This document shows positions 47,149-60,542 of a stretch of 64,000 nt of DNA, one piece after another. The notes under the pieces were generated by a model that made no database searches, was not told the DNA's origin, and worked only from the letters and a program-made list of their open reading frames with translations. This stretch comes from Rhizopus arrhizus. Taxonomy: Eukaryota; Mucoromycota; Mucoromycetes; Mucorales; Rhizopodaceae. The position numbers were made by a program, and so were the translations under genes. The stretch covers positions 992,001 through 1,056,000 of the forward strand of contig JAKZZE010000017.1 of NCBI GenBank assembly GCA_024220505.1, given 5' to 3'. Position 1 is the first letter of the stretch, and each line of letters opens with the position of its first letter.

Positions 47149-48759
47149 ATGACACTGAGTGACAACACAGTAGCCATGGAAAAACAGGTACAAAAAAAGA
47201 ATGTTTACCAAAGAGGATAACGACCAACAAAAATTATTAGGAAATAGACAAGGAACAGCTTGACAAGGAAAAGAGAGTAGCCCATAAAGAAAAAATAGCT
47301 AGGAAGCGTAAAGCAGCGGCAGAGAATCCAATCTATTTAGAAATCAAAAGAAGGGAATTAGCTGAAGGAAAGAAATCAAAGAGTAGTAATAGAAAAGAGG
47401 ATGACTTTAGAGAAGTAGACGATATGCATACAGCTGTTTATTATTTTGAAAACGGTAAATTAGCATTTTGTTTCTGGAAAAAAAAAAAAAAAACTCTAAT
47501 CTGCCAATTCTTAGAACTTCGTAAAGTGAAGCCTTACTATTTTGAATACAAATCTTTTGCTAAAGGAAGATGGCTCGATCGAACCCTTTTAGAAGTATTT
47601 GCATCTGAATTCAGAGATCGTAATGAGGATTATTACGTAAGACAGATAATACAAAAGTGTTACTTTTTAATTCATACTTGTGTAGAGATATGCTATTGAA
47701 AGAGGTTTACTCACCATCAATGACAAACCAGTAACATTGGATACAATAGTGAAGACGTCCGATGTGATTGGACATAAAATTCACCGACATGAACCACCTT
47801 GTACAGATCAGCCAATTGGTATTGTACATGAAGATCAAGATCTGTTTGTGATTGATAAACCTGGAGGTATTCCAGTTCATCCTGCAGGAAGATTTAGACA
47901 TAACACTGTTATTCATGTATTGAAAAAGGAGCGTAATATACCCAAACTCTTTCGTAAGTTGCTTTCATCTGTAGAAACCAAAGCTGATGATATTCTATAG
48001 CTGCCAACAGACTAGATTTACCTACTTCTGGACTAATGTTGATTGCTAAAAATCCTGAAAGAGCTAAACAACTTGAAAGAGAAATGTCTGCTGGGTTGAT
48101 TAGAAAAGAATATCTTTGTCGAGTTGACGGTGAATTCCCAGAGTAAGTTGATTGTTAGACAGAGTGAAAGAGATACTAACGGTATATGAAGAGAGGAAAT
48201 TACTTGTGATGCACCTATCAAATGCATTTCACACAAAATGTCTGTGAATTATGTACACGATGAAGGCAAAAAATCCACAACGAAATTCAAACGATTGAGT
48301 TACAATGGAAAGACAAGTGTCGTTCACTGTAAACCGCTCACTGGACGTACACATCAGATCCGGGTACACTTGAGATACCTTGGTTACCCCATCTCGAACG
48401 ATCCACTTTACGGTAACAAGACTACTTGGTCACCTATGATACGACCCGGAGAAAAGATGACGGCAGAGGATGCGAAACTATTGGTGGATAAGCTATTTGA
48501 ATATTCACCGATGGAAGATTGGGGTGAACTTTGTCTTGTACCCACCCAAGGAAAAGCAGAGGTTGAACTGGATGAGACGCGATGCCCCGAGTGCAGTTGT
48601 TCACTTGTGCTTGCTAAAAAATATGATCAATTGTGTATCTATCTTCACGCCTGGCGATATGCTAGTCCCAACTGGAAATATGAAACCCAAATACCCTTTT
48701 GGGCAAAAGAAGACTTTAATGAAGACGAGGCACCTTTAAAATATAAGGTGGTTACTTAA
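47149..48759 (+). CDS. RluA-type RNA pseudouridine synthase (PUS9/RIB2/RPUSD2-like)
   Basis: Six exons (47149-47187, 47241-47454, 47515-47636, 47686-47953, 48001-48142, 48192-48759) give 450 aa. After a Lys-rich N-terminus comes an S4-like entry ([40 protein letters not shown]), then [18 protein letters not shown] and the catalytic [12 protein letters not shown] with the invariant Asp, GEFPE, and [20 protein letters not shown]. These are the RluA motifs in order, and the HRHEPP plus C-terminal Cys-rich CPECSC segment match the eukaryotic RPUSD2/PUS9 branch, which makes pseudouridine in cytosolic or mitochondrial tRNA (position 32 in yeast). The 3' end converges on the RBMS-like gene with only 8 bp between the stops. 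Confidence 0.94.
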
Positions 48760-48767
48760 TATTTTAT

Positions 48768-50331
48768 TTAACTTGTCAACTTCATCTTTTGTTCCAATTC
48801 TCCTGTTAAGTCTGTAATCTCATCATTTTTTTTGATTGCAATATCATTGTTATTAATTGTGTTTGGTTGTACATAATGATGTGGTTGATGAAGATGATGC
48901 GCGTATCTATTAAACAAAGTAAATAAAAATAGACAATGATGAAAAAAAAAAAACTTACTGAGGATGTATAATATGGGGGTGTTCAGTATAATAAGGATGG
49001 GAAGGAGCAGGAGCAAACCCGAGCATTGTTTCTGGTGTGATTGGCATCAGAGGTCTCATGGAGAATCCTGCAAGTGGTTGATGTCTGACGACCCTTCTAC
49101 GAGCAGCCGATTGACTCTTTAGTTTTTTTTGTGCGGGTGAATCAGCAAATCGTACTTGTAAGGGAGCTGATGAACCTTCAATACTGTGACCATTGAATCT
49201 TTCGATAATAGCAGTTGCAGCATTACGTTCTGACATTCTAGCAAATCCTACACCACGACTGATACCTGACTGTGGGTCTCGTAAGATACGACTGGACACT
49301 GTTTGATAAGGTAGGAATAATTCCTCAAGTTTCTACAGAGAGGATGAGCAAAAGATGAGATGATTAACTTTTTAGCTTACTTCTTCATTGACATCCAAAG
49401 GCAAGTTGGAAATGTAAATATTTGTCGAAGTTTCATCTTGAAGGTGTCTAAGGCGTGAACTAAATGATTCTTGTCCAACTTTTGCATAAGAAGCTTGATA
49501 TCCTGCCTTATTCAATCCTTCAATCGCCTCCTCACAATTTTTTTCATCTTCAAACATGGCAAATCCATATCCTTTACATTCACCAGTCTTTTGATCAATG
49601 ATGGCTTTTGATGAAGACACTGTACCATATCTAGAAATGAGAGTCAATTAGAATTTACTATTGATTGTACACGTCATTTGCTTTTACTCTTGACACATTT
49701 CTAAAAAGGATTCATCTGTGATTGAAGAAGGCAATCCACGGACATAGATGTTATGTGTATGGTATGAATTGATTTCTGCTTCCAATTGTTGCTGCAATTG
49801 CTGCTGTTGATGATCTTGCTTTTGTTTTCGTTTGTTGTTTCTGCTGGCATCTGCAGTAGAGATAATATACGGTCCAGGCAAATATTGATGTGGAGGAGAC
49901 CCAGGTACAGGTGTGGTACTAAGTACGGGCGAGGCTAAATGAAGCGGAGGGAAAGGTTGGGCAGAGTGATGATGAGAAGGAAGCATGTAAGCAGTTGTAG
50001 GAGGAGAGAGTGCGACTTGTTGATATTGAAAGGTAGGACTGAAAGGCGGACTGGTTGGATTCATGGAAGGTGATAGTGAAGGTGAACCTGGATAGCTAGC
50101 ATAATCAGGATAATATTGAACCGAAAATTGAGGACTGACAGGATAAACATAAGCTAAACTGACATCCGACATATCATAACCATAAGGTGGATAAGGTGGA
50201 GAAGTAGGAACAGAGTGAGTTTCAGGTGAATTTTTGGGTGTGGTTTGAGCTGATTTTTTATCTTCTACTTTTTCAGCCATTTTGTCATTTACAGGAATAA
50301 CATTACTTTCTATGTTTGTCATCAAGGCCAA
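48768..50331 (-). CDS. Two-RRM RNA-binding protein, RBMS/MSSP-like
   Basis: Four exons (49688-50331, 49381-49630, 48959-49332, 48768-48906) give 468 aa. Residues 1-185 are Pro/Ser/Tyr-rich (PTSPPFSPTF) and disordered. RRM1 (about 191-268) has NIYVRGLPSS and GECKGYGFAMF; RRM2 (about 285-365) has NIYISNLPLDV and ISRGVGFARM. A basic segment (RRRVVRHQP), a Pro-rich stretch and a His-rich C-terminus follow. Tandem RRMs with NIYVRGLP and a nearby KAIIDQKTGECKGYGF match animal RBMS (MSSP) proteins and related fungal regulators of mRNA stability. Another ATG three codons in is possible. A T tract (A-run 50369-50387 on the plus strand) lies 38 bp before the ATG. Confidence 0.9.
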
Positions 50332-50368
50332 AATGAAAACTTTTGTGTATTAAATATAAACAATAAAG

Positions 50369-50387
50369 AAAAAAAAAAAAAAAAAAA
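50369..50387 (-). promoter_or_regulatory. Sense-strand T tract (19) before the RBMS-like ATG
   Basis: Nineteen A on the plus strand equals T19 on the coding strand, ending 37 bp before the start. Same arrangement as at other start codons in the window. Confidence 0.4.
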
Positions 50388-50799
50388 CTTTTAAAAGAAC
50401 CTCAAAAAATACAAGGAAAAAAAGAAAGAGAGAAAGAGAGAAAAAAGGGGTGTAAAAGAGAAAAGAAGGAGAGGGACTTGTCGTCATCATCTTGTTGAAG
50501 GGGGAGATTTTGGGTGGTTTTATTTTTGTCAGACTATTTTTTTACTATTAAATTTTAAACATTATTTTGTACAGACGAACTTTGATTGCTTTATCTCTTT
50601 CTTGCTTCTTTAATTCATCATATATTCACTCGACTCCATTTTCCTTTTTCAGTCCTTTTTCTTCACTCTGGCACGTGGTGACACGAGAGACCAATACAAA
50701 CAATCCTTTCTAGTTTTTATTTTTATTTTTTTTTATTTGTTTGGTTTAATTCAGCTTCAATACTCTTAAGGAAGCATACTTTTCAAGATTTCCTTTATT

Positions 50800-50838
<39 letters not shown>

Positions 50839-50953
50839 GCTTGTTATAATAATGATATCAGACCGCGCGTATGTATGTCTCGTTTCCAGCATATGACTTG
50901 TCGGAATCGTTATTAAATTTCAATTACAGAGACGATTGAAAGTTGAAAGTTGG

Positions 50954-51077
50954 AACGATTTCTTATCAATGATCAATAAAAGATTCCATGTAAAGCAAAG
51001 AAATCCAACCTGGATTAGAGGTTTTTTTTTAGTAAATCAGTTCTTTTACCCTTGACAGGTTTAACAATGACTGCTTG
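50954..51077 (+). repeat. Inverted repeat arm, left
   Basis: Nearly identical, in reverse complement, to 52058-52185. It reads MINKRFHVKQRNPTWIRG in one frame, the same peptide theme as the right arm, so the repeat derives from a piece of coding DNA, perhaps a transposon protein. Sequence similarity ends at about AACGATTTC on the outer side. Confidence 0.8.
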
Positions 51078-52057
51078 ATCACTGAATAGGCTGGAGTTAA
51101 ATGTTTCTGAAAAGACCATAGCCTGGGTTGGTTGAAGAGCGATCATGTTGAGTTTACATGGTTGTTGACTTTTATAATGCTTTTGGTAGCAGAAGTTGGT
51201 TAATGGTTAGATATTGCGAGCAGTACAGTGCAATAAGCCTGATTTGAATACATTTATGGTTATAGGAATCCTTTATAGCTTGCTTTATCGGCTAATAAAC
51301 TTTAGCTGAAAGTAACTTTTACAGCCAAAAGAGCATAAGCTTGAGTGTACAGTGATTATGATTAGCGAAATGATGTAAGTGACACAGTTCTGATATATCA
51401 ACAATTTAGAATGCTATTGTGCTTATAAGATAAAAAGCAACAATACTTGTTATAAAGTATACAATCTACAATTTACGTTGATTATCATTTCTCAGGTATT
51501 GTACGCACTATTGATTTTTCATTCTAGTCTTAATAACAATCATCTTAACTTCAAAGGTCTTTTATAAACATAGTAATGAGTACATCAATAAGTTTAATAC
51601 CCAATAAATGCTTCAAGTTATGTTACTGAATAAGAGCAAGATGATATGTTTGCTAAAGTGGAGGTTAATAGCAGAAACATGTTATAAAGAGGGTGCATGA
51701 CCTTTACTGGCAAATTGGTTTTATCGACTTTTATAATGAAATTAGCAAAAATTGATAAACCCTGACCTTAGAACATATGGTGCTAAAGATTCAAAATAGA
51801 AATTGACGAATGCACTCAAGGTGTTTGATAAAGACATTATTGGCTAAATCATTCTTGATAAACCTTGTAAAGCTACGAAAAGGAATCTGATTGAAAAACC
51901 AAAAAGGTGAAAGAGCTGCAGTGATTGGTTATTAGTTGTTGTTTGCAGGACAAAGACTATTTAAAGAATAATTTCGTGAAATGATAACATGTCAAAAACC
52001 AGCAGAAATTTCTTGGGCGGCAGTGATCCGTCGATCCCACAGATTTGTATCGTTTGC

Positions 52058-52185
52058 CAAGCAGCCATTGTTAAACCTGTCAAGGATAAAAGAACTGATT
52101 TACTAAAAAAAAAACCCCCCCTAATCCAGGTTGGATTTCTTTGCTTTACATTGAATTTTTTATTGATCATTGATAAGAAATCGTT
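52058..52185 (-). repeat. Inverted repeat arm, right
   Basis: Reverse complement of the left arm with few differences, mainly in run lengths (C7/A10 versus short G and T runs) and a handful of substitutions. On the minus strand the frame reads MINKKFNVKQRNPTWIRGG, then LSLTGLTMAAWQTIQICG. I do not recognise the parent protein. Confidence 0.8.
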
Positions 52186-52568
52186 GCAAATTTCCATGAG
52201 ATATCAATAAACTTGCATAAGATCGGCCTTGTGTGACTTGGAGATGGGTACAATTCAAGAAATGTCGGATTGCATGGCCAAGTGAAAATAGCTGGCAAAG
52301 GAGAAAGAAGAAGACTTCAAATGGGTCTCATAAACTGTTTACTCTGTATCAAATCTCCCTTTTCAAACAGTAAAAATAAAACTCAAGTTGTGTGAAACAG
52401 CATGAGAAATAGAAAAAAAGTTTTCAATACATCTACACCCATAGTCCTATTTCGGATCAGAATTGCTTTAAATTATTAAAATATAGATTTTAATCATCCA
52501 ATAGATAGTGTCTCAGGGTTAGATGATTGAAAACATATCACAAAAGGGCTTGTTTTGCGTTTTTATTT

Positions 52569-52602
<34 letters not shown>

Positions 52603-52868
52603 GGGTATTTGGAACGATTTTATTAACCAAATATACTTCACGTTATCAAGTGACATGGTAAGCCTCTTTAGCCAAATAGGTTTTTGTTTGATAAACATGA
52701 ATGGCAAATTCATGTAGTTGCAAACTAAAGGAGAGTTGTAATTCGTTTGACAACGCTTTTCATGCACTTTTATTTTTGTTCTAATAACCTAATAACAAGT
52801 CACACTAATCGAGTGTCATGGTTTAGAAAGGTCCACCCTTTTCTTTTTTTTATTTTTCCATAAACACA

Positions 52869-53900
52869 ATGGCCAGTATCAATGACAATGTGTATGCGCG
52901 TGTACGCGAGAAAATGAAGGAGCATGACTTTACTGATCAAGAAATTAAGGCAATTGACGATGCAAGAGACCAACTTCGATCACATAGTAATAATAAGAAT
53001 AACTGCGCGTCATTTCTTTTGTAACATTTATTGTAATAGCAAGAATCGGTGGCTTTACTGGGGCAACAACCGCATTTATATTAGGTAATAAGGACACCTC
53101 TAACAAAGAAACCAAAGTTAAACATGTGTTAGGCAAAGTCAAAAATTATAAACCTTTTCAACTCCTTTTGCTTGCCGGTGGTGGACTTCTCCTTGGTACA
53201 CAAACAGGTTTTGTAACAGGAGCATTAGCAGGTGTAAAGTCAATCAACAATTTGCCCAACCCTCAACGTATTATCAATGTAATGAAGGAAATTCAGTAAG
53301 TTTTTTTTTTTTGTAAAAAAAAAAAAATGTATAAAAAGAAATTCAAAGTGGGACATTGATTATAGAGAAGAAACAATAAAGAAAAGACAAATGGGTAGTG
53401 TTGGCTCACAATCGATGGTGTCTCAAGAAATTGATAATCAAAATTCTCAAGATAAATTTTCACCCGACCTTTCAGATTATACACAGAATGAGAAAGAAGG
53501 TTTGTCTGTTGAAATAAAGTAGAGTTTATACCAACATTGATCTATAGCTTGGGAAAGTACAGGATCATATCAACCAAATAGACATGATAACAGCACAGGA
53601 GAAACAATGATGGTGGATTCTCAGCCTCAACCACAACCTCAATCACAAACACAGCAGAGTGCTTGGGACAAGATTCGTGCAGAGAATTTACCCAACAGTA
53701 CTTGGGCAAAGGTTCGATTGGAAGCTCAGCGAAATCCAGTGGATGAAGCTCAGGTAGCGAAGGCTAGAGCAGAAAGAGCCAATAGGCTTCGTGAAGATCC
53801 AGGATTCGGACAAGAAGAACTACCGCGTACCAGAGAAGATTATTATGAGAAAAAGAGATTGACGGCGAGAAAGAATCAATTTGGAGATGTGTTGGAATAA
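52869..53900 (+). CDS. Small hairpin membrane protein, possibly mitochondrial, uncharacterised
   Basis: Four exons (52869-52986, 53040-53295, 53366-53499, 53548-53900) give 286 aa. Residues 1-39 are charged and helical (ASINDNVYARVREKMKEHDF). Two Gly-rich hydrophobic segments follow: IGGFTGATTAFILG, then QLLLLAGGGLLLGTQTGFVT and GALAG, separated by a basic loop, a Gly-zipper hairpin typical of small mitochondrial or ER membrane proteins (some OCIA-type proteins look similar). The C-terminal half is disordered, Gln/Pro-rich, with TWAKVRLEAQRNPVDEAQ. No domain can be named with confidence. All exon junctions keep frame. Confidence 0.7.
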
Positions 53901-54068
53901 AGGTATGATGTGTGGTCAAAACTGTTATGAAAGAAATTAACAAATGAGCTGGGATAAAGAAGCATGCCTTTTATTTTGAAAATATGTAACAATAAAGTTT
54001 ATACAATTCATCCTGTTCGTATTCTTTCTTATCCACTTTTTTCTTTTTGTTACTTTATACTTTTTTGA

Positions 54069-56017
<1,949 letters not shown>

Positions 56018-57696
56018 GGGGTGTATATAAATTATTTTTAGTGTTTGACACCTTCTTTGTTACACTTTATTATTAAAGATTACTTTTTTTGTTATAATGT
56101 GTAGAGGAATGGAAAGAAAATAATATTTTTTTGTTTGGTAAACCTTATAATTTGATTGCATGTGTATACATTGTTTGAATTTTTTACTAACAAGTCTTGC
56201 TTTTAAACAAGTGTAACACTATTCATAAATAAAGAATCTCAAGGGCTTTTTATACAAATAAACAAGAACAGTTGTTTATAAAAAGAATAAACAATTTAAG
56301 GTTTTTTTTGTTGTTGTTGTTCATAAACCAAGGCTAACAGTCAATTTAAAGAGAGAAAGACAAAGAGAAAGAGCAAGAGAAAGAGAGAGAGAGAGAGAAT
56401 TGTTGTATAAATAATTTATCTGACCTTTTTTTCCCCCTCTTTTTTTTTTTTTTTTATTTTTTTTTATTTGATGATCGAATGACACAGGGTTGGGGATCAA
56501 TAAGGATTTGTAGCTATTATTATAATCACGAATAGGCTAAGCAATAACCAAGAAGAAAGTAGGTATAAATCATGATTGAATTAGACTCAAGTGATTTGAA
56601 TGAATATTGTAAAGAAAGATAGGATGTATTGTTATGGATGGATTGTATTTGAAAAGGGGGAAATGTTGAGAATAAAAGAGAGAGAGAGAGTGAAGGATGA
56701 TTAATAAAGATGTATGGGATTAGATAAACAAAGGGATGTCAAGTTAATTAGTATTCAACACGTATTAGAAATATTTGTTTATTCAACAAATCTATTGTTG
56801 TTGAATAAACAATCTTTTTAACAACAAACAATAAACTATAGCACACATATTCCCTCTCCTTCTTCATAAGATCTTCTTTTCCCCTTTAATTTCACCCAAT
56901 TTAGTATGATTCCGTTTGTGATCTGATTGGTTCTGTTATATAATTTATCCTCAGTCACACTCATTTTTATAAAACAATTGAGAATATGAGCTTTTTAACA
57001 ACAAGCTTTTCTCTCTCTTTTATTGTTTTGCTTTCTATTTGAATAGGATTGACGTAACTATAATAAATCAGGGGTAAATAAATGATTGATTCTTGTGATT
57101 TAAATTCATTTATAAATAGTTTGATCAACACTAGAAAGAGTGTAATGTGTCTGCATGCAATATAATATGGTTTTTTTTGGAGCCGATTTAAATCTACTAA
57201 ACATCTTCAATTTCCCTTTCTTTTTTATTTTTTAATCTCAGTAGTGTCCATGTTTAATTTAAAAAAAGGATGAATGAGAAAATCAAGTTTTTACTCTTCA
57301 TCTTATTCGGGATACTTTCCGAAATAATAAAAGATTCAATACCCCATATAATGTGACGTGTGAATAGATACAAATAATAACGCAGGTTTAGATTAAACAT
57401 ACATCATCCAACTTTTTTTTTTTTTTTTTTTTTTTATCCGCCTGATATTTATGAAAGGGGAAGGATTTGAAAGGTTGTACGATGCATAATAGATGTATGC
57501 AATACTTTTTTAAAAAAAAAATAACTTTTGGCGGTCTTTTCTTTTTTTTCTCTTCTCCCTTACCCCCCCTTTTATACTATTTTTCCTAACCAAACCAGTT
57601 TTGACAAATAATTTTAGTGTACAAAAGCGCATAAAAAAAAAGTATAATTGAAAGGCTTAATTTTAAATGAACTATACCCAGCAGGTTTGTTTATGA

Positions 57697-57738
57697 CTCT
57701 CTCACTCACTCACTCACTCACTCACTCTCTCTCTCTTT
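57697..57738. repeat. (CACT)n then (CT)n microsatellite
   Basis: About six CACT units followed by CT repeats, in the middle of a longer pyrimidine-rich tract upstream of STE12. Confidence 0.85.
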
Positions 57739-58002
57739 CTCCCTCTTTCACTCTCTTTCACTCTTTTCCCTCCTAATTCACCACCCCCTCACCCTTTCTC
57801 CCATGTTATCCTTTTTTGTTATTGCATACTATTTCACCAATGATTGTCCTCTCCTTTGTTCATCTATAAAATTTATTCATTTTATCCTCTTTTTTCTCTC
57901 TTTCTCTTTCTCTCTTTCTCTTTTTTATTATTATTATTTTATAAACAAATTATTTATATAAAAAACTTTTTTTTTGTTTATTTTATATATAAATATCATT
58001 TT

Positions 58003-58004
<2 letters not shown>

Positions 58005-58034
<30 letters not shown>
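58005..58034 (+). promoter_or_regulatory. Sense-strand T tract (30) before the STE12 ATG
   Basis: Thirty T end 40 bp before the ATG at 58075. Same arrangement as at other starts in the window. Confidence 0.4.
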
Positions 58035-58035
<1 letters not shown>

Positions 58036-58074
58036 TCTTCTTTTTCTTTGTAAAGAGAATTCAACTTTAAAAAC

Positions 58075-60156
58075 ATGATGAATTCAAAGCCCTATACCAA
58101 AAAAAAACTAAGCGAAAAGAATCAACTTTGCGCGTCATCTTATGGTTTACCTACACCAACTGAAGAAAATATTTTAATTCGTCAAACACAGATTGATGAA
58201 ATGAAATTATTTTTTGCTACTGCACCTCATCAGTGGGACACAACTAAATCTATCAAAAGATTCAATTTGCCAAATGGTGAAGCCATCAGTTGTGTCTTGT
58301 GGGATAATCTATTCTTTATCTCAGGTACCGACATTGTCCGCTCACTCACCTTTCGTTTTCATGCTTTTGGAAGACCAGTCATGAACCACAAGAAATTTGA
58401 GGAAGGCATCTTTTCTGACTTGCGAAATTTAAAACCTGGACATGATGCAAGACTAGAAGAACCAAAATCAGAATTATTAGATATGCTCTACAAGAACAAC
58501 TGTATTCGTACTCAAAAGAAGCAAAAAGTATTCTATTGGTTTTCTGTACCTCACGATCGTCTCTTTTTGGATGCACTCGAACGTGATTTGAAGCGTGAAA
58601 AGATGGGATTGGAATCTACCACTCGTGCCATCGTTCAACCTGCTACTTCTCTTTCTCTTGATTCAACTCAAGATCTATTTGATGAACTAAGAAAGAATAT
58701 GTCGATCAAGAACCCTAATCATCCACAAGGTAAATTATAGTAATTTATTGACTCCTTAATTAAAATAATTACAGTTACGCCAAAAAATGATTTATGGTCC
58801 ACAAGACTTGACAGTGGTTTGAAGAGATCACGTGTTCACTCCCTGCCCAACCAAGTCACACACAAGTTGCCACTCACCAAACCACAACGAATCAGTACCA
58901 CTTCTGTAGCTGATGGATCAAGTAAAAAGAGAGTACGTGGGATCAGTAGTACTAGTACTAGTAGTAGTATCAGTAATAGTAGTATCAGTAGTATCAGTAG
59001 TAGTACTAGTAGTAGTAGTAGTACTCTGACTCATTCACCTACCAAAACAAAATGGACACAACCTGATTATTTACTAGATCCCATCTCTTCAACCGTCAAT
59101 CGATTAGATATCTCATCTACTAATCAAAAAGTATCTAAATCCCTTGATTTAAAAAAGCAAAAGGCTTTATTTGGTAACTTGCATTTATTGGATGGATCAC
59201 CTAGTTACAAACAACGCAGACGTCGAACCACCCAATCCACTCCCTCCCCTGCAGCAGGTCGTGTTCATCGTCATGCCAACTGTCACCATCCAACTCCTGT
59301 CAAGAATAACTTTTCTCGTGTCTCTTCTTTTGGTCTACCACCCCCTTTGAAATCTTCTAGTCCGACCATGACCACCAAGAATCAGAGTAGACTGGCCTTG
59401 GCAGCTTATAAGGCAGGACTCGTTCAATCTCCTGATTCTAAATTGAATGATGTAAAGCCAGTGACAAGTGTTGATATCGATTGGCATGAACCTCAAATCA
59501 AATCTGAAACTCAAGAATCCATCCTTTGCTGTCAACAGTTGATGCCCAGTTGTCAACATTTGCTTAATAGTGTGGATAATCGTGAGATGGAGATGATGAT
59601 GTTTACCTGTCAATTGTGTGGAAAGATGTTTTCCGAATCTCAACAGTTTGAAGAACATCAAAGGATGGAGCATTCGGATGATAGGATGGAAATAAAACAA
59701 GATGATAATGATGATGATGAAGATCACCTTCATTCTCCTCCTAAACATCTTTACAGCACCATCAGTCCATTCAACCTACAAACGGATTATCACAGCACAG
59801 ATTCATCTCTATCCACTCATCACTGGAGATTGATCGGTGGTGATATCGAAATGCAAGAACCAGCAGATAATTTGTTCTCAGTTTATGATCAAGTCTATGA
59901 TCCCATCTTATCCGCTACTTCATCTACTCATTCATTAAACAAGTCAAATTATTATGAACAAGATGATTTCTCTACTTCTACCATGTCCTCTCCTTCTGAC
60001 CCATTTCATTCAATGACTCTCTTCTCACCTTTTAAGCCTATGCTTCAAGATCAAGAAGAGCAAGACTTATTACCATTGGATTCCATTTATGCTTACATCG
60101 ATCCATCCATTCATCTGTCCTATCCTTTTGACATGAATTTTGTTTTCGGTGCTTAA
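58075..60156 (+). CDS. STE12: STE12-type transcription factor
   Basis: Two exons (58075-58729, 58775-60156) give 678 aa. Residues 30-180 form the STE homeodomain-like DNA-binding domain: LIRQTQIDEMKLFFATAPHQ, KRFNLPNGEAISCVLWDNLF, ISGTDIVRSLTFRFHAFGRP and KVFYWFSVPHDRLFLDALER, all diagnostic for Ste12. A Ser-rich (AGT-repeat) linker follows, then basic regions and, at about residue 525, one C2H2 finger (CQLCGKMFSESQQFEEHQRMEH), then an acidic tail. Ste12 is the target of the Fus3/Kss1-type MAP-kinase cascade controlling mating and invasive growth; filamentous-fungal forms carry two C-terminal C2H2 fingers, while only one is visible here. The ATG at 58078 directly follows the chosen one and is equally possible. 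Confidence 0.95.
58940..59026 (+). repeat. AGT trinucleotide repeat inside STE12
   Basis: Interrupted AGT/ACT/ATC units encode a Ser-rich linker (SSTSTSSSISNSSISSISSS). A coding microsatellite prone to in-frame length change. Confidence 0.85.
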
Positions 60157-60483
60157 ATTTTTTTTTTCCCTTTTTATTTATTTGTTTCTTATGCATTTTT
60201 TTTTTTTCCTGCATTCATTTCACTCATTCAAACATTTATGCTCCCTTTTTTTTATTTTTATGCTTTATATGAGGCCGCCCTTTTTATGCTTTTCCCCTTC
60301 CCCGCACAATCCGCTTACACCCAATTTTTATTTCTCATTTAAATTTTATTTTTCATTGTTTTATTTTATTGGCAGTATATATTATAATAATAAAAAGAAA
60401 AATACAACTATTATGATTTATGGAATCATATGATACATGTCCCCATTTAATAACTTGCTCTCTTTCTTTTTTTTTTTCCTTTT

Positions 60484-60523
<40 letters not shown>

Positions 60524-60542
60524 CTTTTTTATATTAGAAAAC
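60157..60542. promoter_or_regulatory. Intergenic between STE12 and amine oxidase, with T38 tract
   Basis: 386 bp containing a 38-base T run on the sense strand (60486-60523) that ends 19 bp before the amine-oxidase ATG. Pyrimidine-rich throughout. No TATA box called. Confidence 0.45.

Larger units (their letters stand above)
50332..52868. other. Intergenic with an inverted-repeat element
   Basis: The left part is a promoter region for the RBMS-like gene, with T-runs at 50805-50837. The inverted-repeat arms are listed separately; the ~980 bp between them has no ORF. Another A/T-run block sits at 52561-52601. Right of the second arm nothing is recognised up to 52868. Confidence 0.5.
56018..58074. 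other. Intergenic upstream of STE12
   Basis: Low-complexity DNA: GA-rich 56353-56400, T-runs (56439-56467, 57412-57435), CT repeats, and a pyrimidine-rich block 57690-57930. No gene recognised. It carries the STE12 control region. Confidence 0.5.
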
